A DNA stretch of 64,000 nucleotides, taken from NCBI GenBank assembly GCA_003987725.1, contig RXJH01000013.1, positions 277,995-341,994 of the forward strand, read 5' to 3'. Within the stretch, counting starts at the first letter, position 1. Every line of letters begins with the position of its first letter. The position numbers and the translations under genes are program-made. This DNA comes from Hyphomicrobium sp. Lineage in GTDB: Bacteria > Pseudomonadota > Alphaproteobacteria > Rhizobiales > Hyphomicrobiaceae. A model generated the notes under the pieces. That model saw nothing but the letters and a program-made list of their open reading frames with translations, did no database searches and was not told the origin of the DNA. Of the stretch, positions 26,554 through 35,582 are shown one piece after another.

Positions 26554-27957
26554 GTGCATCTGATGTTCCACCTCGTAGGGCGCCTTTTAGCCGTTGTGCT
26601 GTTGTGTCTGGCTGGCGCGATCGGGTGGGTCATGATCGATGCCCATCGCTCGATTGATGCTCAAACGGCGGGGACAGCGGACCGCGTCAGCCAGCGTCTC
26701 GCGGCCCTTTATTGGCAAAAACTGGTATGGCGTAACGGCGTGAGCAGAGAGACGCTTCTGCCGATGCCCGACTGGGAAACGCTGGCAACCGCAAGCATCG
26801 TTTCTCCTGGAATTTGCGTGACGGCCAAACTTCCCGGCCTCGATCCTCGTCAGCTCTGCAGTCAGATCGAAGCGCTCGGCGAGCCCGCCCCTGGTTGGTT
26901 CGCGGCGACGTATGATTTCCTCTTCGGTCCGCAGACCGAGCAGAAGCGTTATCTGACCGTCCGCGACAAGGACGCGGGATATGTCCTGTCCTCCGCTCAG
27001 CCAGACGCTGCGTTGCGCCTTTCCTGGCATCAGGTCTCGATCGTCGTCGGCGTTGCAATCGCCATGGCGGCAGCCATCACCATTCTCGCGACACTGATGA
27101 TCGGCCACGCACTGATTCCGGCGCGTACCATCATCGAGGGCCTGCGAAGGTTGGAGCAGGGCGATCTGGGATGGCGGCTGCCACGGTTCCAGACGGCGGA
27201 GTTCAATCTCATCGCCCGCGCCGTCAACGATCTCTCGGAGGAGCTGGCACGCACGAATGCAGCGCGCACTGCGCTGACGACGCGGCTGTTTCAGGTGCAG
27301 GAAGAGGAGCGTCGCGCACTCGCACGGGATCTGCATGACGAATTCGGCCAGTGCCTGACCGCAACGGCCGCTCTCGCGGCGAGCATTGAAGCGGGTGCGC
27401 CGCCTGACCGCGAGGATCTCGCGGACGATGCGCGGGCGATCACCCGCGCCCAGCAGCGTATGATGGAAAACCTGCGCGGCGCGCTCGTTCGGCTGCGGTC
27501 GCAGAACATCGACGAGATCGGGCTCGAAGCCAGCCTTCATCAACTCGTCTCGGATCACAACGCGCAAGCCTCTCGCGCCGTTGTCCGCCTGAACGTCATC
27601 GGCAAACTGACGGCCCTGCCGAAGCAGGTCGCGATCGACATCTACCGCGTTGCTCAGGAATGTCTAACCAATGCCATGAAACACGGGTCGCCGACGGAAG
27701 TGCGCCTCAAAGTCGAGCACGTCGGGATGGACCGCGATACGATCAGCCTGACCGTGGAAGATGACGGCGGCGGAGATGCAACCTACATCAATCGTGGCCA
27801 GGGTCACGGCCACGGAATTCTTGGAATGCGCGAGCGCATTTCCGCTCTCGGCGGCAGCCTGTCCATTGGCAAGGCTGCGAAGGGCGTGCGCGTCGCCGCT
27901 CTCATCCCGCTCCTCGGCTCGCGTGGCGATTTGGCGTTCGGCGAGGCGACCGCATGA
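26554..27957 (+). CDS. Sensor histidine kinase (HisKA_3/NarL-type partner)
   Basis: 467 aa from a GTG with GGAG seven bases upstream. One N-terminal helix (about 4-28), a periplasmic sensor region of about 130 residues, a second helix (about 165-190), then HAMP. The phosphoacceptor is His in RALARDLHDEFGQCLTATAA. The ATPase part has ECLTNAMKHG, VEDDGGGD and GHGILGMRERISALGGSL. The stop overlaps the regulator start as ATGA. The divergent neighbour is the ExbB-like operon. Confidence 0.9.
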   Translation: MHLMFHLVGRLLAVVLLCLAGAIGWVMIDAHRSIDAQTAGTADRVSQRLAALYWQKLVWRNGVSRETLLPMPDWETLATASIVSPGICVTAKLPGLDPRQLCSQIEALGEPAPGWFAATYDFLFGPQTEQKRYLTVRDKDAGYVLSSAQPDAALRLSWHQVSIVVGVAIAMAAAITILATLMIGHALIPARTIIEGLRRLEQGDLGWRLPRFQTAEFNLIARAVNDLSEELARTNAARTALTTRLFQVQEEERRALARDLHDEFGQCLTATAALAASIEAGAPPDREDLADDARAITRAQQRMMENLRGALVRLRSQNIDEIGLEASLHQLVSDHNAQASRAVVRLNVIGKLTALPKQVAIDIYRVAQECLTNAMKHGSPTEVRLKVEHVGMDRDTISLTVEDDGGGDATYINRGQGHGHGILGMRERISALGGSLSIGKAAKGVRVAALIPLLGSRGDLAFGEATA

Positions 27958-28622
27958 GCGCGGTTACGATTCTTCTCGTGGATGATCACCCGATCGTTCG
28001 CGAAGGGTACCATCGCCTTCTCGAGCGTCAGGAGGAATTTCACGTTTGCGCGGAAGCCGGTGACGCACAGGAGGCCTACCGGGCTTACAAGGAGCATCGG
28101 CCGAACGTCGTCGTCATGGATCTCGCCCTTCCGGGAGCGAGCGGCATCGAAGGCGTGCGCCACATCCGCCAGTGGGATAAGGACGCTAAGATCCTGGTCT
28201 TCACGATGCATCTAGGCGTTGCATTCGCGCTCAAGGCATTCGAAGCCGGTGCATCCGGATACGTAACGAAAAGCAGCGCGCCGGGGGAACTGGTGCGCGC
28301 CGTTAAGGCCGTTGCTGCGGGCGGCCGCTTCTTGAGCGAAGACGTTTCGCGCGCCATCGCAGCCGATCGCCTTGCGGGGCCTGAGCGCGTGATCGACCAA
28401 CTCGGCCCACGCGAAACCGAAATTCTCCGGCTGTTGGCGTCGGGTCTAACGAGCGAAGCCATCGCCGAGATGCTCAATCTCAGCACGAAGACGGTCCGCA
28501 ACCATCACTATGCGATCAAAGGCAAGATCGGAGCGCAGAACGATGCGCATCTCGTCTGGCTTGCCGTGAGTGCGGGATTGGTCAAAATCGACGATGCGAG
28601 CTTCGACGGTCACTCATCCTAG
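27954..28622 (+). CDS. Response regulator, NarL/FixJ type
   Basis: 222 aa. The receiver has LLVDDHPIVREGYHRLLE, the phosphorylation Asp in VVVMDLALPGASG and the Lys in GYVTKSSAPGEL. The C-terminal LuxR helix-turn-helix reads LGPRETEILRLLASGLTSEA then LSTKTVRNHHYAIKGKIG. It is translationally coupled to the kinase. Targets are unknown; the divergent operon is the nearest candidate. Confidence 0.92.
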   Translation: MSAVTILLVDDHPIVREGYHRLLERQEEFHVCAEAGDAQEAYRAYKEHRPNVVVMDLALPGASGIEGVRHIRQWDKDAKILVFTMHLGVAFALKAFEAGASGYVTKSSAPGELVRAVKAVAAGGRFLSEDVSRAIAADRLAGPERVIDQLGPRETEILRLLASGLTSEAIAEMLNLSTKTVRNHHYAIKGKIGAQNDAHLVWLAVSAGLVKIDDASFDGHSS

Positions 28623-28688
28623 ATTTTTCCGCGTCCGACGATGCGCGCCATCGTCCCTCAGCGGGACGGCGCCTCGCCAACCCGCGCC

Positions 28689-29522
28689 TCAATGCGTTCT
28701 GAGTTTGGACCAGCCAAGGCTCATCCATTCCGCGGCGTGCCGCATCGGAGAGGTTAGCCGCCACGAGGCCGATCGGCGCATCGTTTTAAATCGCGCGCGA
28801 AGGGCCGCATGCTGATTGATGAGTTCGGTATGCTGCGCGTTTAGCTCCGCGTGTTTCGCGATCAGTTCTGCATGCTGCGCACTGAGTGACGCGACATGCC
28901 GTATTGAGAACTGCTCGGCGGCGCTGACGACGGCGTTGTTCGTCGATCGTGCTTCGGGCGCCGCCTCACGAAGCCCGCCTTCGCCGGTCCCGTACACTTT
29001 GAGCAGCGAAATGATATCCTCGAGGTCGCCCGAGACGCCATTCGCGCGAATTCGCTCGGGTGACCACGGCGAGTATCGTCGTTCGACCTTTTGACGTATT
29101 TGTTCGGCGGCGGTGGTGCAACGGACAACCCGGCCGTTAATAGTGCCTACCCCGGACAGACCGGCGGCGGAAGAGATGTAGACGTATTTCTGATCCGAAG
29201 TATCGCAGTCGATATGTATCGCCGTGCCATCAGGATTGAATGTCATCGGGTGGATGTCGATTTCGTGCTTGTCGGAATCCCTGAAGACGACTCGGACCGG
29301 CATGTCGGTTTCGCGGTCGTCTCTCTGAAAGCCGAGCTGGCTGAGAATGGCTTCTGCGGATTCGACACAGTCTATCGGAACAATGAGATCCAGATCCGTG
29401 TGTTCTCTGGTCTCCGACTTCAGTAACGCGTCGATCGCCCATCCGCCATCGATCCAAACGGGCACCCCCCCATCTTCGAGTGCACGAAAAACCTTCGTAA
29501 CGTTCTCTGCGAGGAATTTCAT
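28689..29522 (-). CDS. Nucleotidyltransferase with heptad stalk and SWRLT tail
   Basis: 277 aa from the ATG at 29522. The N-terminus is a pol-beta-type nucleotidyltransferase of the aminoglycoside/lincosamide adenylyltransferase kind (WIDGGWAIDALL, then HTDLDLIVP with Asp43 and Asp45, and later HEIDIHPM). Near the C-terminus are four tandem seven-residue units (215-242; AQHAELI, AKHAELN, AQHTELI, NQHAALR), then SASWRLTSPMR (251-261). That tail is a motif often found at the ends of glycosyltransferases in polysaccharide clusters. The tail argues against simple antibiotic resistance. The activity is not known. Confidence 0.75.
   Translation of the reverse strand: MKFLAENVTKVFRALEDGGVPVWIDGGWAIDALLKSETREHTDLDLIVPIDCVESAEAILSQLGFQRDDRETDMPVRVVFRDSDKHEIDIHPMTFNPDGTAIHIDCDTSDQKYVYISSAAGLSGVGTINGRVVRCTTAAEQIRQKVERRYSPWSPERIRANGVSGDLEDIISLLKVYGTGEGGLREAAPEARSTNNAVVSAAEQFSIRHVASLSAQHAELIAKHAELNAQHTELINQHAALRARFKTMRRSASWRLTSPMRHAAEWMSLGWSKLRTH
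28797..28880 (-). repeat. Four 21-bp coding repeats (heptads)
   Basis: Four 21-bp units encode AQHAELI, AKHAELN, AQHTELI and NQHAALR. The spacing of Leu and His fits a coiled coil. The unit is a multiple of three, so copy number can vary in frame. Confidence 0.85.
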
Positions 29523-29870
29523 ACGTCGGATCCCCCTATCGTAATCCGCGCGTGCGTCGGCCGCTACGGACGGACGCCGCATGTCGTCCGCATACGGCAA
29601 CTACAACGCACTGGAATTCTTCAAGTACTCAAAATGAAGTGAAGTATCATTGGGGTCTGATGCGAGAAAGCTTACTCCTGGCCGGACGCAGGTCAACCGC
29701 AGCTCCTCGTCTAGGACGTTCAGACGAAGTATTATTGGCTAGGCGCTCAATGTTCATATCGGCAGCGATATCCAGTCATGTTCGTCTTTTGGGCAGCGCA
29801 GCGATTTACCATGCACACAAAGTGATGATCTTGACCGTTGGGTATCCGAGCGTCACACTTCGCCGTGACC
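29523..29870. other. Divergent intergenic region
   Basis: Separates the nucleotidyltransferase and the AI-2E-type transporter. It should hold both promoters. Nothing else is apparent. Confidence 0.4.
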
Positions 29871-30929
29871 ATGTCCCCATCCTCCAACCCTCCGCAGATC
29901 AACCGCTCGCTTGTCGCGATGCTTGGCGTGTGCACGGCCGTTCTGGCGGTCTGGGCACTCGCGGTGGCACAGTCAGTGTTCGCGCCGCTTGCCTTCGCTC
30001 TGTTCATCATTGCCATGGTGTGGCCGCTGCAGGATCGGTTGCAGGCCGGCATCCCGCGGCTTCTGGCCCTGGCGCTCACAATGATGGCGACAATTCTCGT
30101 CGTGATCGTCTTCGCAGCTCTGGTGGCTTGGGCGGCGGGACGCGTCGGACGTTTCGCCGTAAGCGACGCTGCCCGCCTTCAGGCGCTTTACGGTCAGATG
30201 ACCACGTGGCTGGAGGGACATGGCATCGAGATTGCTGGCGTCTGGGCGAATTATTTCAGCACCGATCAGTTGGTTCGCTTGGCTCAGCAGGTGACGGTCC
30301 GTCTCAATACGGCGGTCAGCTTCCTCGTCGTCGTCTTCATCTATGTGCTGCTCGGCCTCCTGGAGGTGGATGACGCCCGCCTCAGACTTCGAACCTGGCG
30401 CCATGGCAAGTTGGGCGAAGTGCTGCTTGCCGGCAGCGCAAAGACGGCCGCCAAACTCAGGCGGTATATGCTGGTGCGAACGCTGATGAGCGCGATTACC
30501 GGCCTATTGGTGTGGGGCTTCGCGTGGCTGGTCGGGCTGCCGCTCGCGCCGGAATGGGGCGTCATAGCCTTCGCGCTGAACTTCATTCCCTTCATCGGCC
30601 CGCTGATCGCGACCGTCTTTCCGACGATCTTCGCCATCGCGCAGTTCGAGTCATGGCAGATGGCCGTCGTCGTATTCGCGTGCCTCAATGTCATTCAATT
30701 CATTGTCGGCAGCTATCTCGAGCCACGGTTCGTTGGCAACGCGCTGTCTATTTCGCCGTTCATTGTGTTGTTCGCTGTCTTCTTCTGGGCCTTCCTTTGG
30801 GGCTTGGCGGGAGCCTTCATTGGTGTGCCGATCGTAATTGCCCTGCTTACATTTTGTGAGGAGAATCCATCGACGCGCTGGATCTCCGACCTGTTCGGTG
30901 CGCCTGAGCCTGATCGCACGCGGCCATAG
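29871..30929 (+). CDS. AI-2E family transporter (PerM/YdgG type)
   Basis: 352 aa with about eight membrane helices. Family marks include the helix pair LAFALFIIAMVWPLQDRL, the central soluble block (QALYGQMTTWLEGHGIEIAG), the conserved ALNFIPFIGPLIA and a final FLWGLAGAFIGVPI. Members export small molecules or ions; autoinducer-2 export is known for TqsA, and other members are ion antiporters. The start is uncertain because no ribosome binding site is evident (TTG 29838 is an alternative). The last 83 bases overlap the convergent phosphoesterase gene. Confidence 0.85.
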   Translation: MSPSSNPPQINRSLVAMLGVCTAVLAVWALAVAQSVFAPLAFALFIIAMVWPLQDRLQAGIPRLLALALTMMATILVVIVFAALVAWAAGRVGRFAVSDAARLQALYGQMTTWLEGHGIEIAGVWANYFSTDQLVRLAQQVTVRLNTAVSFLVVVFIYVLLGLLEVDDARLRLRTWRHGKLGEVLLAGSAKTAAKLRRYMLVRTLMSAITGLLVWGFAWLVGLPLAPEWGVIAFALNFIPFIGPLIATVFPTIFAIAQFESWQMAVVVFACLNVIQFIVGSYLEPRFVGNALSISPFIVLFAVFFWAFLWGLAGAFIGVPIVIALLTFCEENPSTRWISDLFGAPEPDRTRP

Positions 30930-32685
30930 GGCCGTCCTCGCGTGCTGAATCGATGCCGCCCCGAAGAACGACGCGTTGCGGCTCGAACAACGTGAAAGCG
31001 CCCTCTGCTCCAGTGCCAACGCTATGAATATAAAAATGCGTGTCACGGTCGTCCGTCACATCCATCACGGGTGACGGCGCGGAGACAATAACGACTTCGC
31101 CGCAACTTCCGATCCAGTCGATATGGCGATGCCCGTGCATGAGCATTGCCCGCCCGCCGAGCCGCTGCATCCGCCGCACAAACCATGTTCCATTGACCAG
31201 CGCGGTGCCGATGCGTTCCGACAGGGCCTTTGCGGCCCTCGGATATTCGACCACGTGATGATGCAACGCTATGATCCATTTTGCCTTCGAATAGCGCCGG
31301 GCCAGCGTCTCGATGGCCTTTGTCTGCTCCCTCGTCACGAGCCCGAGTGCATTGGTGAATGAGAAGTGCGTTTGCGCGTTTGAATCCAGAAGTATGATGC
31401 CGAGACCATCCTCCGTCTTCGGTAGCATCACCATCGGAAACGCCTGGGGCCACACGTTCGCGAGTTCCCACGCGCCGCGCATCGTTCCCCGGTCGGCGAA
31501 ACGGGCGATGCGTTCGGCATAGGGTTCGAGAAACGCATTCAGAGTGGACCGAGGCTCGCCCGTCGCGTCATCGACCACGTGCACGCGGTCGCCTTGCAGT
31601 GCCGCCATTGTTGAAAGTGCCCGGATCTCACGCAAACGCCTGTTCGGGCTTGTCGGCAAGTCCAGACGCGCGGGGTTCGCCCGATCCACGACATTCAGGT
31701 CATGATTCCCCGGAATCATGATCATCAATTCGGTCAGGTGCGGATAAGGCGATAGCGCATCGAGAAACTCCGCCCACTCCGATGAACGTCCCGCGTCGGT
31801 GATGTCTCCGCTGATGAGTATGAGGTCGAGCGGCTCGCTCGCGTGAATTGCATCGAGCTTCGCGAGTGCCGCCTTGAAGTGTTCGTTCCCTCTCGGGCCT
31901 GAACGGCCGCCTTCGATCCGAAAGCCGAATCTTTCTCCGACGACATGAATGTCGGAGAGATGGGCAACCCGCCAAATTTTCCCGGACACTGGTGCTGGTC
32001 CGATGAGCGGAAGATCGCGCGGCTGGGGCATCAGCGTATCCGCCAGTCCCCACGTCAATCCGGCGACGGCCAGGTATCCGGCGACGATGACGATGCTGTT
32101 GTGCAAGGCCGCGTGCGCGAGCGTTGATACCGATGAGAGATCGGCCAGCGTGCCGGTCCAGCGCGTGCCCGGCCACGCGAGCGCGACAATCAAAATCGAA
32201 AGCCCGCAAATCAGCAAACCCGATACGGCGGCGCTCAGCGCGCGCGTCGTGTCGCGCGAGCGTTGATCGGCGTCAGCGGGCAGAAATCTCTCGGCGAGCT
32301 GACGCAGCGCCTCGCGCGAGAGCGCATAGGCGGGTTGCACGGCGAGCGCGTTCAATGTCCAGAAATTCGCTTCCATCATCCGCCACAGCGGCCTTCCGCC
32401 GAACCATGCCAATCCGATCAGGACGACCAGCAGCAGGGCAGGCAGCACACCCGAGAAAATCGCCAGAGCCTTCGACGAGACCATGCTGATCCATATCGAG
32501 ATAAGAAGTGGCGCCACGCCGAGCAGCAAAGCCGGCAAGACAATGAGGATTGTCCACGCGGCTAAGAGCTTCGGAATGCTGATCTCGGCCAACAGGCTTC
32601 CGGCCAGCGATACGAGCGTCCTCTGCTTGGTGCTCGATGCGTCATCCTCGACATCGCCTTCGCGCGGATCGACGATCGGGCGCAT
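30847..32685 (-). CDS. Membrane-anchored metallophosphoesterase
   Basis: 612 aa. The N-terminal 220 residues hold several membrane helices. The calcineurin-like domain follows with the full metal-binding set: LSDIHVVG, LISGDITDAG, MIPGNHDLN, ALHHHVVE and MHGHRHIDW. Substrate unknown. The C-terminal 28 codons (83 bp) are antisense to the end of the transporter gene; the same protein without that tail would be complete, so the tail may be an extension. Confidence 0.88.
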   Translation of the reverse strand: MRPIVDPREGDVEDDASSTKQRTLVSLAGSLLAEISIPKLLAAWTILIVLPALLLGVAPLLISIWISMVSSKALAIFSGVLPALLLVVLIGLAWFGGRPLWRMMEANFWTLNALAVQPAYALSREALRQLAERFLPADADQRSRDTTRALSAAVSGLLICGLSILIVALAWPGTRWTGTLADLSSVSTLAHAALHNSIVIVAGYLAVAGLTWGLADTLMPQPRDLPLIGPAPVSGKIWRVAHLSDIHVVGERFGFRIEGGRSGPRGNEHFKAALAKLDAIHASEPLDLILISGDITDAGRSSEWAEFLDALSPYPHLTELMIMIPGNHDLNVVDRANPARLDLPTSPNRRLREIRALSTMAALQGDRVHVVDDATGEPRSTLNAFLEPYAERIARFADRGTMRGAWELANVWPQAFPMVMLPKTEDGLGIILLDSNAQTHFSFTNALGLVTREQTKAIETLARRYSKAKWIIALHHHVVEYPRAAKALSERIGTALVNGTWFVRRMQRLGGRAMLMHGHRHIDWIGSCGEVVIVSAPSPVMDVTDDRDTHFYIHSVGTGAEGAFTLFEPQRVVLRGGIDSAREDGPMAACDQAQAHRTGRRSSASMDSPHKM

Positions 32686-32705
32686 TGCTTGTCTCCGATA
32701 GCTTT

Positions 32706-34157
32706 TCAGAATGATCCGAACACCGTGCCTAGGATGATCACCGCTGCCAATGCGATAATGGCACCGACGATAGCAACCATGATGATATCAAAATAACTTT
32801 CCCGATGCGTCGTCCCACAGACGGCGAGCACAGAAACGATTGCGCCGTTGTGGGGCAGGCTATCGAGCGTACCGGCGCCTATCACAGCGACACGGTGCAA
32901 GAGGGCCGGATCAATGCCGTGCTGTGCAGCAAGGTTCATGTAAGTCGGTCCGAGCGCGTCGAGCGCAATCGTCAGTCCACCCGACGCTGAACCTGTCAGC
33001 GCGGAGAGGACGTTGGCTGCGACCGCGAGCGAGACGAGCGGACCGCCCCCAATTGACAACACCCACTCTCGCACCGTCGCAAAGGCAGGTAGCGCCGCGA
33101 CGACCGCGCCGAAGCCGACGAGACTTGCCACGCTTAAGGCGGGCAAGACCGAAGCATTCGCGCCGGCGTCCATGCTCTCGCGAAGAGCCGTCAGGCGTTG
33201 TCGGTTGATGATGATGAGCGTCACGATTGCGGTAAAGAGCGCGACCACCACGGACCATACGCCGCCGACTGCCGAAAGAGACGTGGCTCCCCACTGGGGC
33301 TCGGCAAGAAAGGCCGCGTCGTGTCGCGGCAAGACGAACATCGACATCAGAAAGTTGACGCCGACGACCACGATCAGCGGTAACGCTGCCACCAAAATGG
33401 GCGGTGAAGTCTCGCTGCGATGACCGCGATGTATTTCTGCAGGATCGAATTCACGTGCGGTCGTGGCGAGTTCGCGCACCAATTCATTGTCCACTGCGCT
33501 ATCGGCGGTCGTGTCAGCAACGCCGGCGCTCTCGCCAGAGAGGCGCGCGGAGGTCTCGGCGCGGTTGAGCCACCAGAGGCCAAAACTCAGCATGATGGCC
33601 GAAGCAATGATGCCAAGCCCTGGAGCGGCAAAGGGCGTCGTGCCGAAGAACGGCATCGGGATTGCATTTTGAATAGCCGGCGTGCCCGGCAACGCCGACA
33701 TGGTGAAAGTCGACGTGCCGAGGACGATCGCCGCTGGCATGAGCCGAAGAGGAATAGCGGCGGCGCGAAATAATGCGCCAGCCATAGGCGCCAAGACAAA
33801 GAACGCTACGAAAAGGCTCACGCCACCGTAGGTCACGATAGCGCCGGCGAGCACGACGGCGAGTATCGCGTGCTCCTTTCCAAGCCTTTCGGTCATGGCG
33901 TTGGAAATAGCAGTAACCGAGCCGCTGTCTTCCATTAGCTTGCCGAAAAGCGCGCCCAGCAGAAAGATTGGGAAGAACTGAGCGAGGAAATGCGCCGCGC
34001 TCCCCATGAACGTTTGCGTCCAATGGGCGAGCAACGGCTCTCGCGCGAACGCAGCAGCAACGAGGGCGCCAGCGGGAGCGAGCAGCAGAACGCTCCATCC
34101 TCTGAACGCAAACCAAACAAGGAGACCGAGGCCGATCAGGATACCGATAAGACCCAT
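32706..34157 (-). CDS. GntP family permease
   Basis: 483 aa, about 12 membrane helices with a central hydrophilic loop (around 210-255). Early blocks MGLIGILIGLGLLVW and FFPIFLLGALFGKLMEDSGS and later TGSASGGLTIALD, with LPHNGAIVS near the end, are characteristic of GntP gluconate/organic-acid proton symporters. The ATG at 34157 lies four bases after the patatin stop, and the patatin's last codons (GAAGGGG) provide its ribosome binding site, so the pair is coupled. Confidence 0.88.
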   Translation of the reverse strand: MGLIGILIGLGLLVWFAFRGWSVLLLAPAGALVAAAFAREPLLAHWTQTFMGSAAHFLAQFFPIFLLGALFGKLMEDSGSVTAISNAMTERLGKEHAILAVVLAGAIVTYGGVSLFVAFFVLAPMAGALFRAAAIPLRLMPAAIVLGTSTFTMSALPGTPAIQNAIPMPFFGTTPFAAPGLGIIASAIMLSFGLWWLNRAETSARLSGESAGVADTTADSAVDNELVRELATTAREFDPAEIHRGHRSETSPPILVAALPLIVVVGVNFLMSMFVLPRHDAAFLAEPQWGATSLSAVGGVWSVVVALFTAIVTLIIINRQRLTALRESMDAGANASVLPALSVASLVGFGAVVAALPAFATVREWVLSIGGGPLVSLAVAANVLSALTGSASGGLTIALDALGPTYMNLAAQHGIDPALLHRVAVIGAGTLDSLPHNGAIVSVLAVCGTTHRESYFDIIMVAIVGAIIALAAVIILGTVFGSF

Positions 34158-34161
34158 CGCG

Positions 34162-35217
34162 TCATACCCCTTCAAGCAGCGCGTCGAGATCGAATGAGGA
34201 CTGTCGGCCGACGTTCATCCCATCCTTCTCGAGAAAAGACTCAGCCGAACGTCGTCCCTCGTCGCGCAGCATGCACAGGAATCCCCATTCGGCGTTCAGC
34301 TTCGAGGAGTAACCGAGCGTGGCCATTGCTTCGCTGGCAATGCGGTGGATGCGCATGCCTGCCCATAGCGCGCCTTCGCTGTTTCCCGGATCGGCGACCT
34401 GCCGCAGCATCGCGATCATGCGCAGCTCCTTCATCAGGACGGCATTGAACGAAACCTCGTTGAGCCGGTTGAGAATGTCACGCGCCGATTGCGGTATCTC
34501 GCTCCGCTCAATCGGATTGATCTGAACGAGGATCGTATCTTTGGAGGTGCATTCGCGAACGAGGGGTGTGATCGTGGGATTGCCGGAGTAGCCGCCGTCC
34601 CAATAGCTTTGTCCGTCGATTTCGACGGCCTGGAACAACGTCGGCAGACACGCCGACGCAAGCAGGACCTCAGGAGTGATGTCGGCGTTACGGAACACTC
34701 GGCCGCGGCCGGTATGCACGTTTGTAGCGGTAACGAACAGTTTGATGGGCGCGCGTGCCAGCCGTTCGAAATCGATGTTCCGGGTCAGAATCTCATGCAG
34801 CGGATTGGCGCCACCTGGATTGAGGTCATAGGGAGAGAAAACACGCGACATCAGATCCATCGCGATGAACATCGGCGAGGTGTCGAGCGTCCAGCGCCCG
34901 AGCATGACGTCGAGCGGCGTGCGCTGAAAAGGGCTGAGGAGCGCCGCTTGCGATACTTGACGCCAGTAGGCCTCTAAGGCGGCGCGAGCCTCTTCTGCTC
35001 CGCCGCGCGCGTGACCGTCGATTAAAACAGCGGCATTCATCGCACCGGCCGAGGTGCCGGAGATGCCGTCGATCTTCAGCCAGGGCTCTTCCAATAGGCG
35101 ATCGAGCACGCCCCAAGTAAAGGCGCCGTGCGAGCCACCGCCTTGCAAGGCAAGATCCACCGAACAGATATCGCGGTTGAGTTTCTTTCGAGCTTCAGAT
35201 TTTGCGTCGCCCATCAT
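34162..35217 (-). CDS. Patatin-like phospholipase
   Basis: 351 aa. The catalytic dyad and oxyanion hole are visible: GGGSHGAF (26-33), GTSAGAMNA (nucleophile Ser in GTSAG, about 54-58) and WDGGYSGNP (aspartate). It acts on lipid esters, probably in the cytosol or at the membrane; no signal peptide is seen. It is directly upstream of, and coupled to, the GntP permease, which hints at a link between lipid or polyester breakdown and organic-acid transport, but that is inference. Confidence 0.88.
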   Translation of the reverse strand: MMGDAKSEARKKLNRDICSVDLALQGGGSHGAFTWGVLDRLLEEPWLKIDGISGTSAGAMNAAVLIDGHARGGAEEARAALEAYWRQVSQAALLSPFQRTPLDVMLGRWTLDTSPMFIAMDLMSRVFSPYDLNPGGANPLHEILTRNIDFERLARAPIKLFVTATNVHTGRGRVFRNADITPEVLLASACLPTLFQAVEIDGQSYWDGGYSGNPTITPLVRECTSKDTILVQINPIERSEIPQSARDILNRLNEVSFNAVLMKELRMIAMLRQVADPGNSEGALWAGMRIHRIASEAMATLGYSSKLNAEWGFLCMLRDEGRRSAESFLEKDGMNVGRQSSFDLDALLEGV

Positions 35218-35582
35218 CGCTCACGTTGAAGCTTGAATACGCCTAAGCGCAGTGTAGAGAGCACGCGCAGAATGTCTCTTGTTTGAATGAAAGTATTTTT
35301 TGCAACGCGCGCTCTTCCTTATCGAAGTGTTTCCATTGCGCGTGTTGTTCAAATTCTATCGCGCGATTGAAGGAGAGATTAGCCTTAACCGGGCAAACGT
35401 TTGTCACGGCAGAATCGCGGGCATAGCTTTACGTCGCCGGGATTCTACAACTCGGCTTTAACTGCGCTCATCTCGAACGAACCACCTCACGCTAGCGACA
35501 TCCTAAGCACGCCGCGCCACGAACTCCTGGCTCACAACGCGCTTGCCCATCGGTGAAGTCTACCAATCGCGAGGTATTCCAA
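35218..35582. other. Divergent intergenic region
   Basis: Lies between the patatin and P450 genes and should contain both promoters. No clear promoter pair or operator seen. GAGG eight bases before 35583 is the P450 ribosome binding site. Confidence 0.45.

Noticed and set aside
28637-28667. Paired hairpins GACGATG/CATCGTC and GTCCC/GGGAC between convergent genes
   Set aside because: The stems are real but no T-run follows on either strand, so an intrinsic terminator is not supported.
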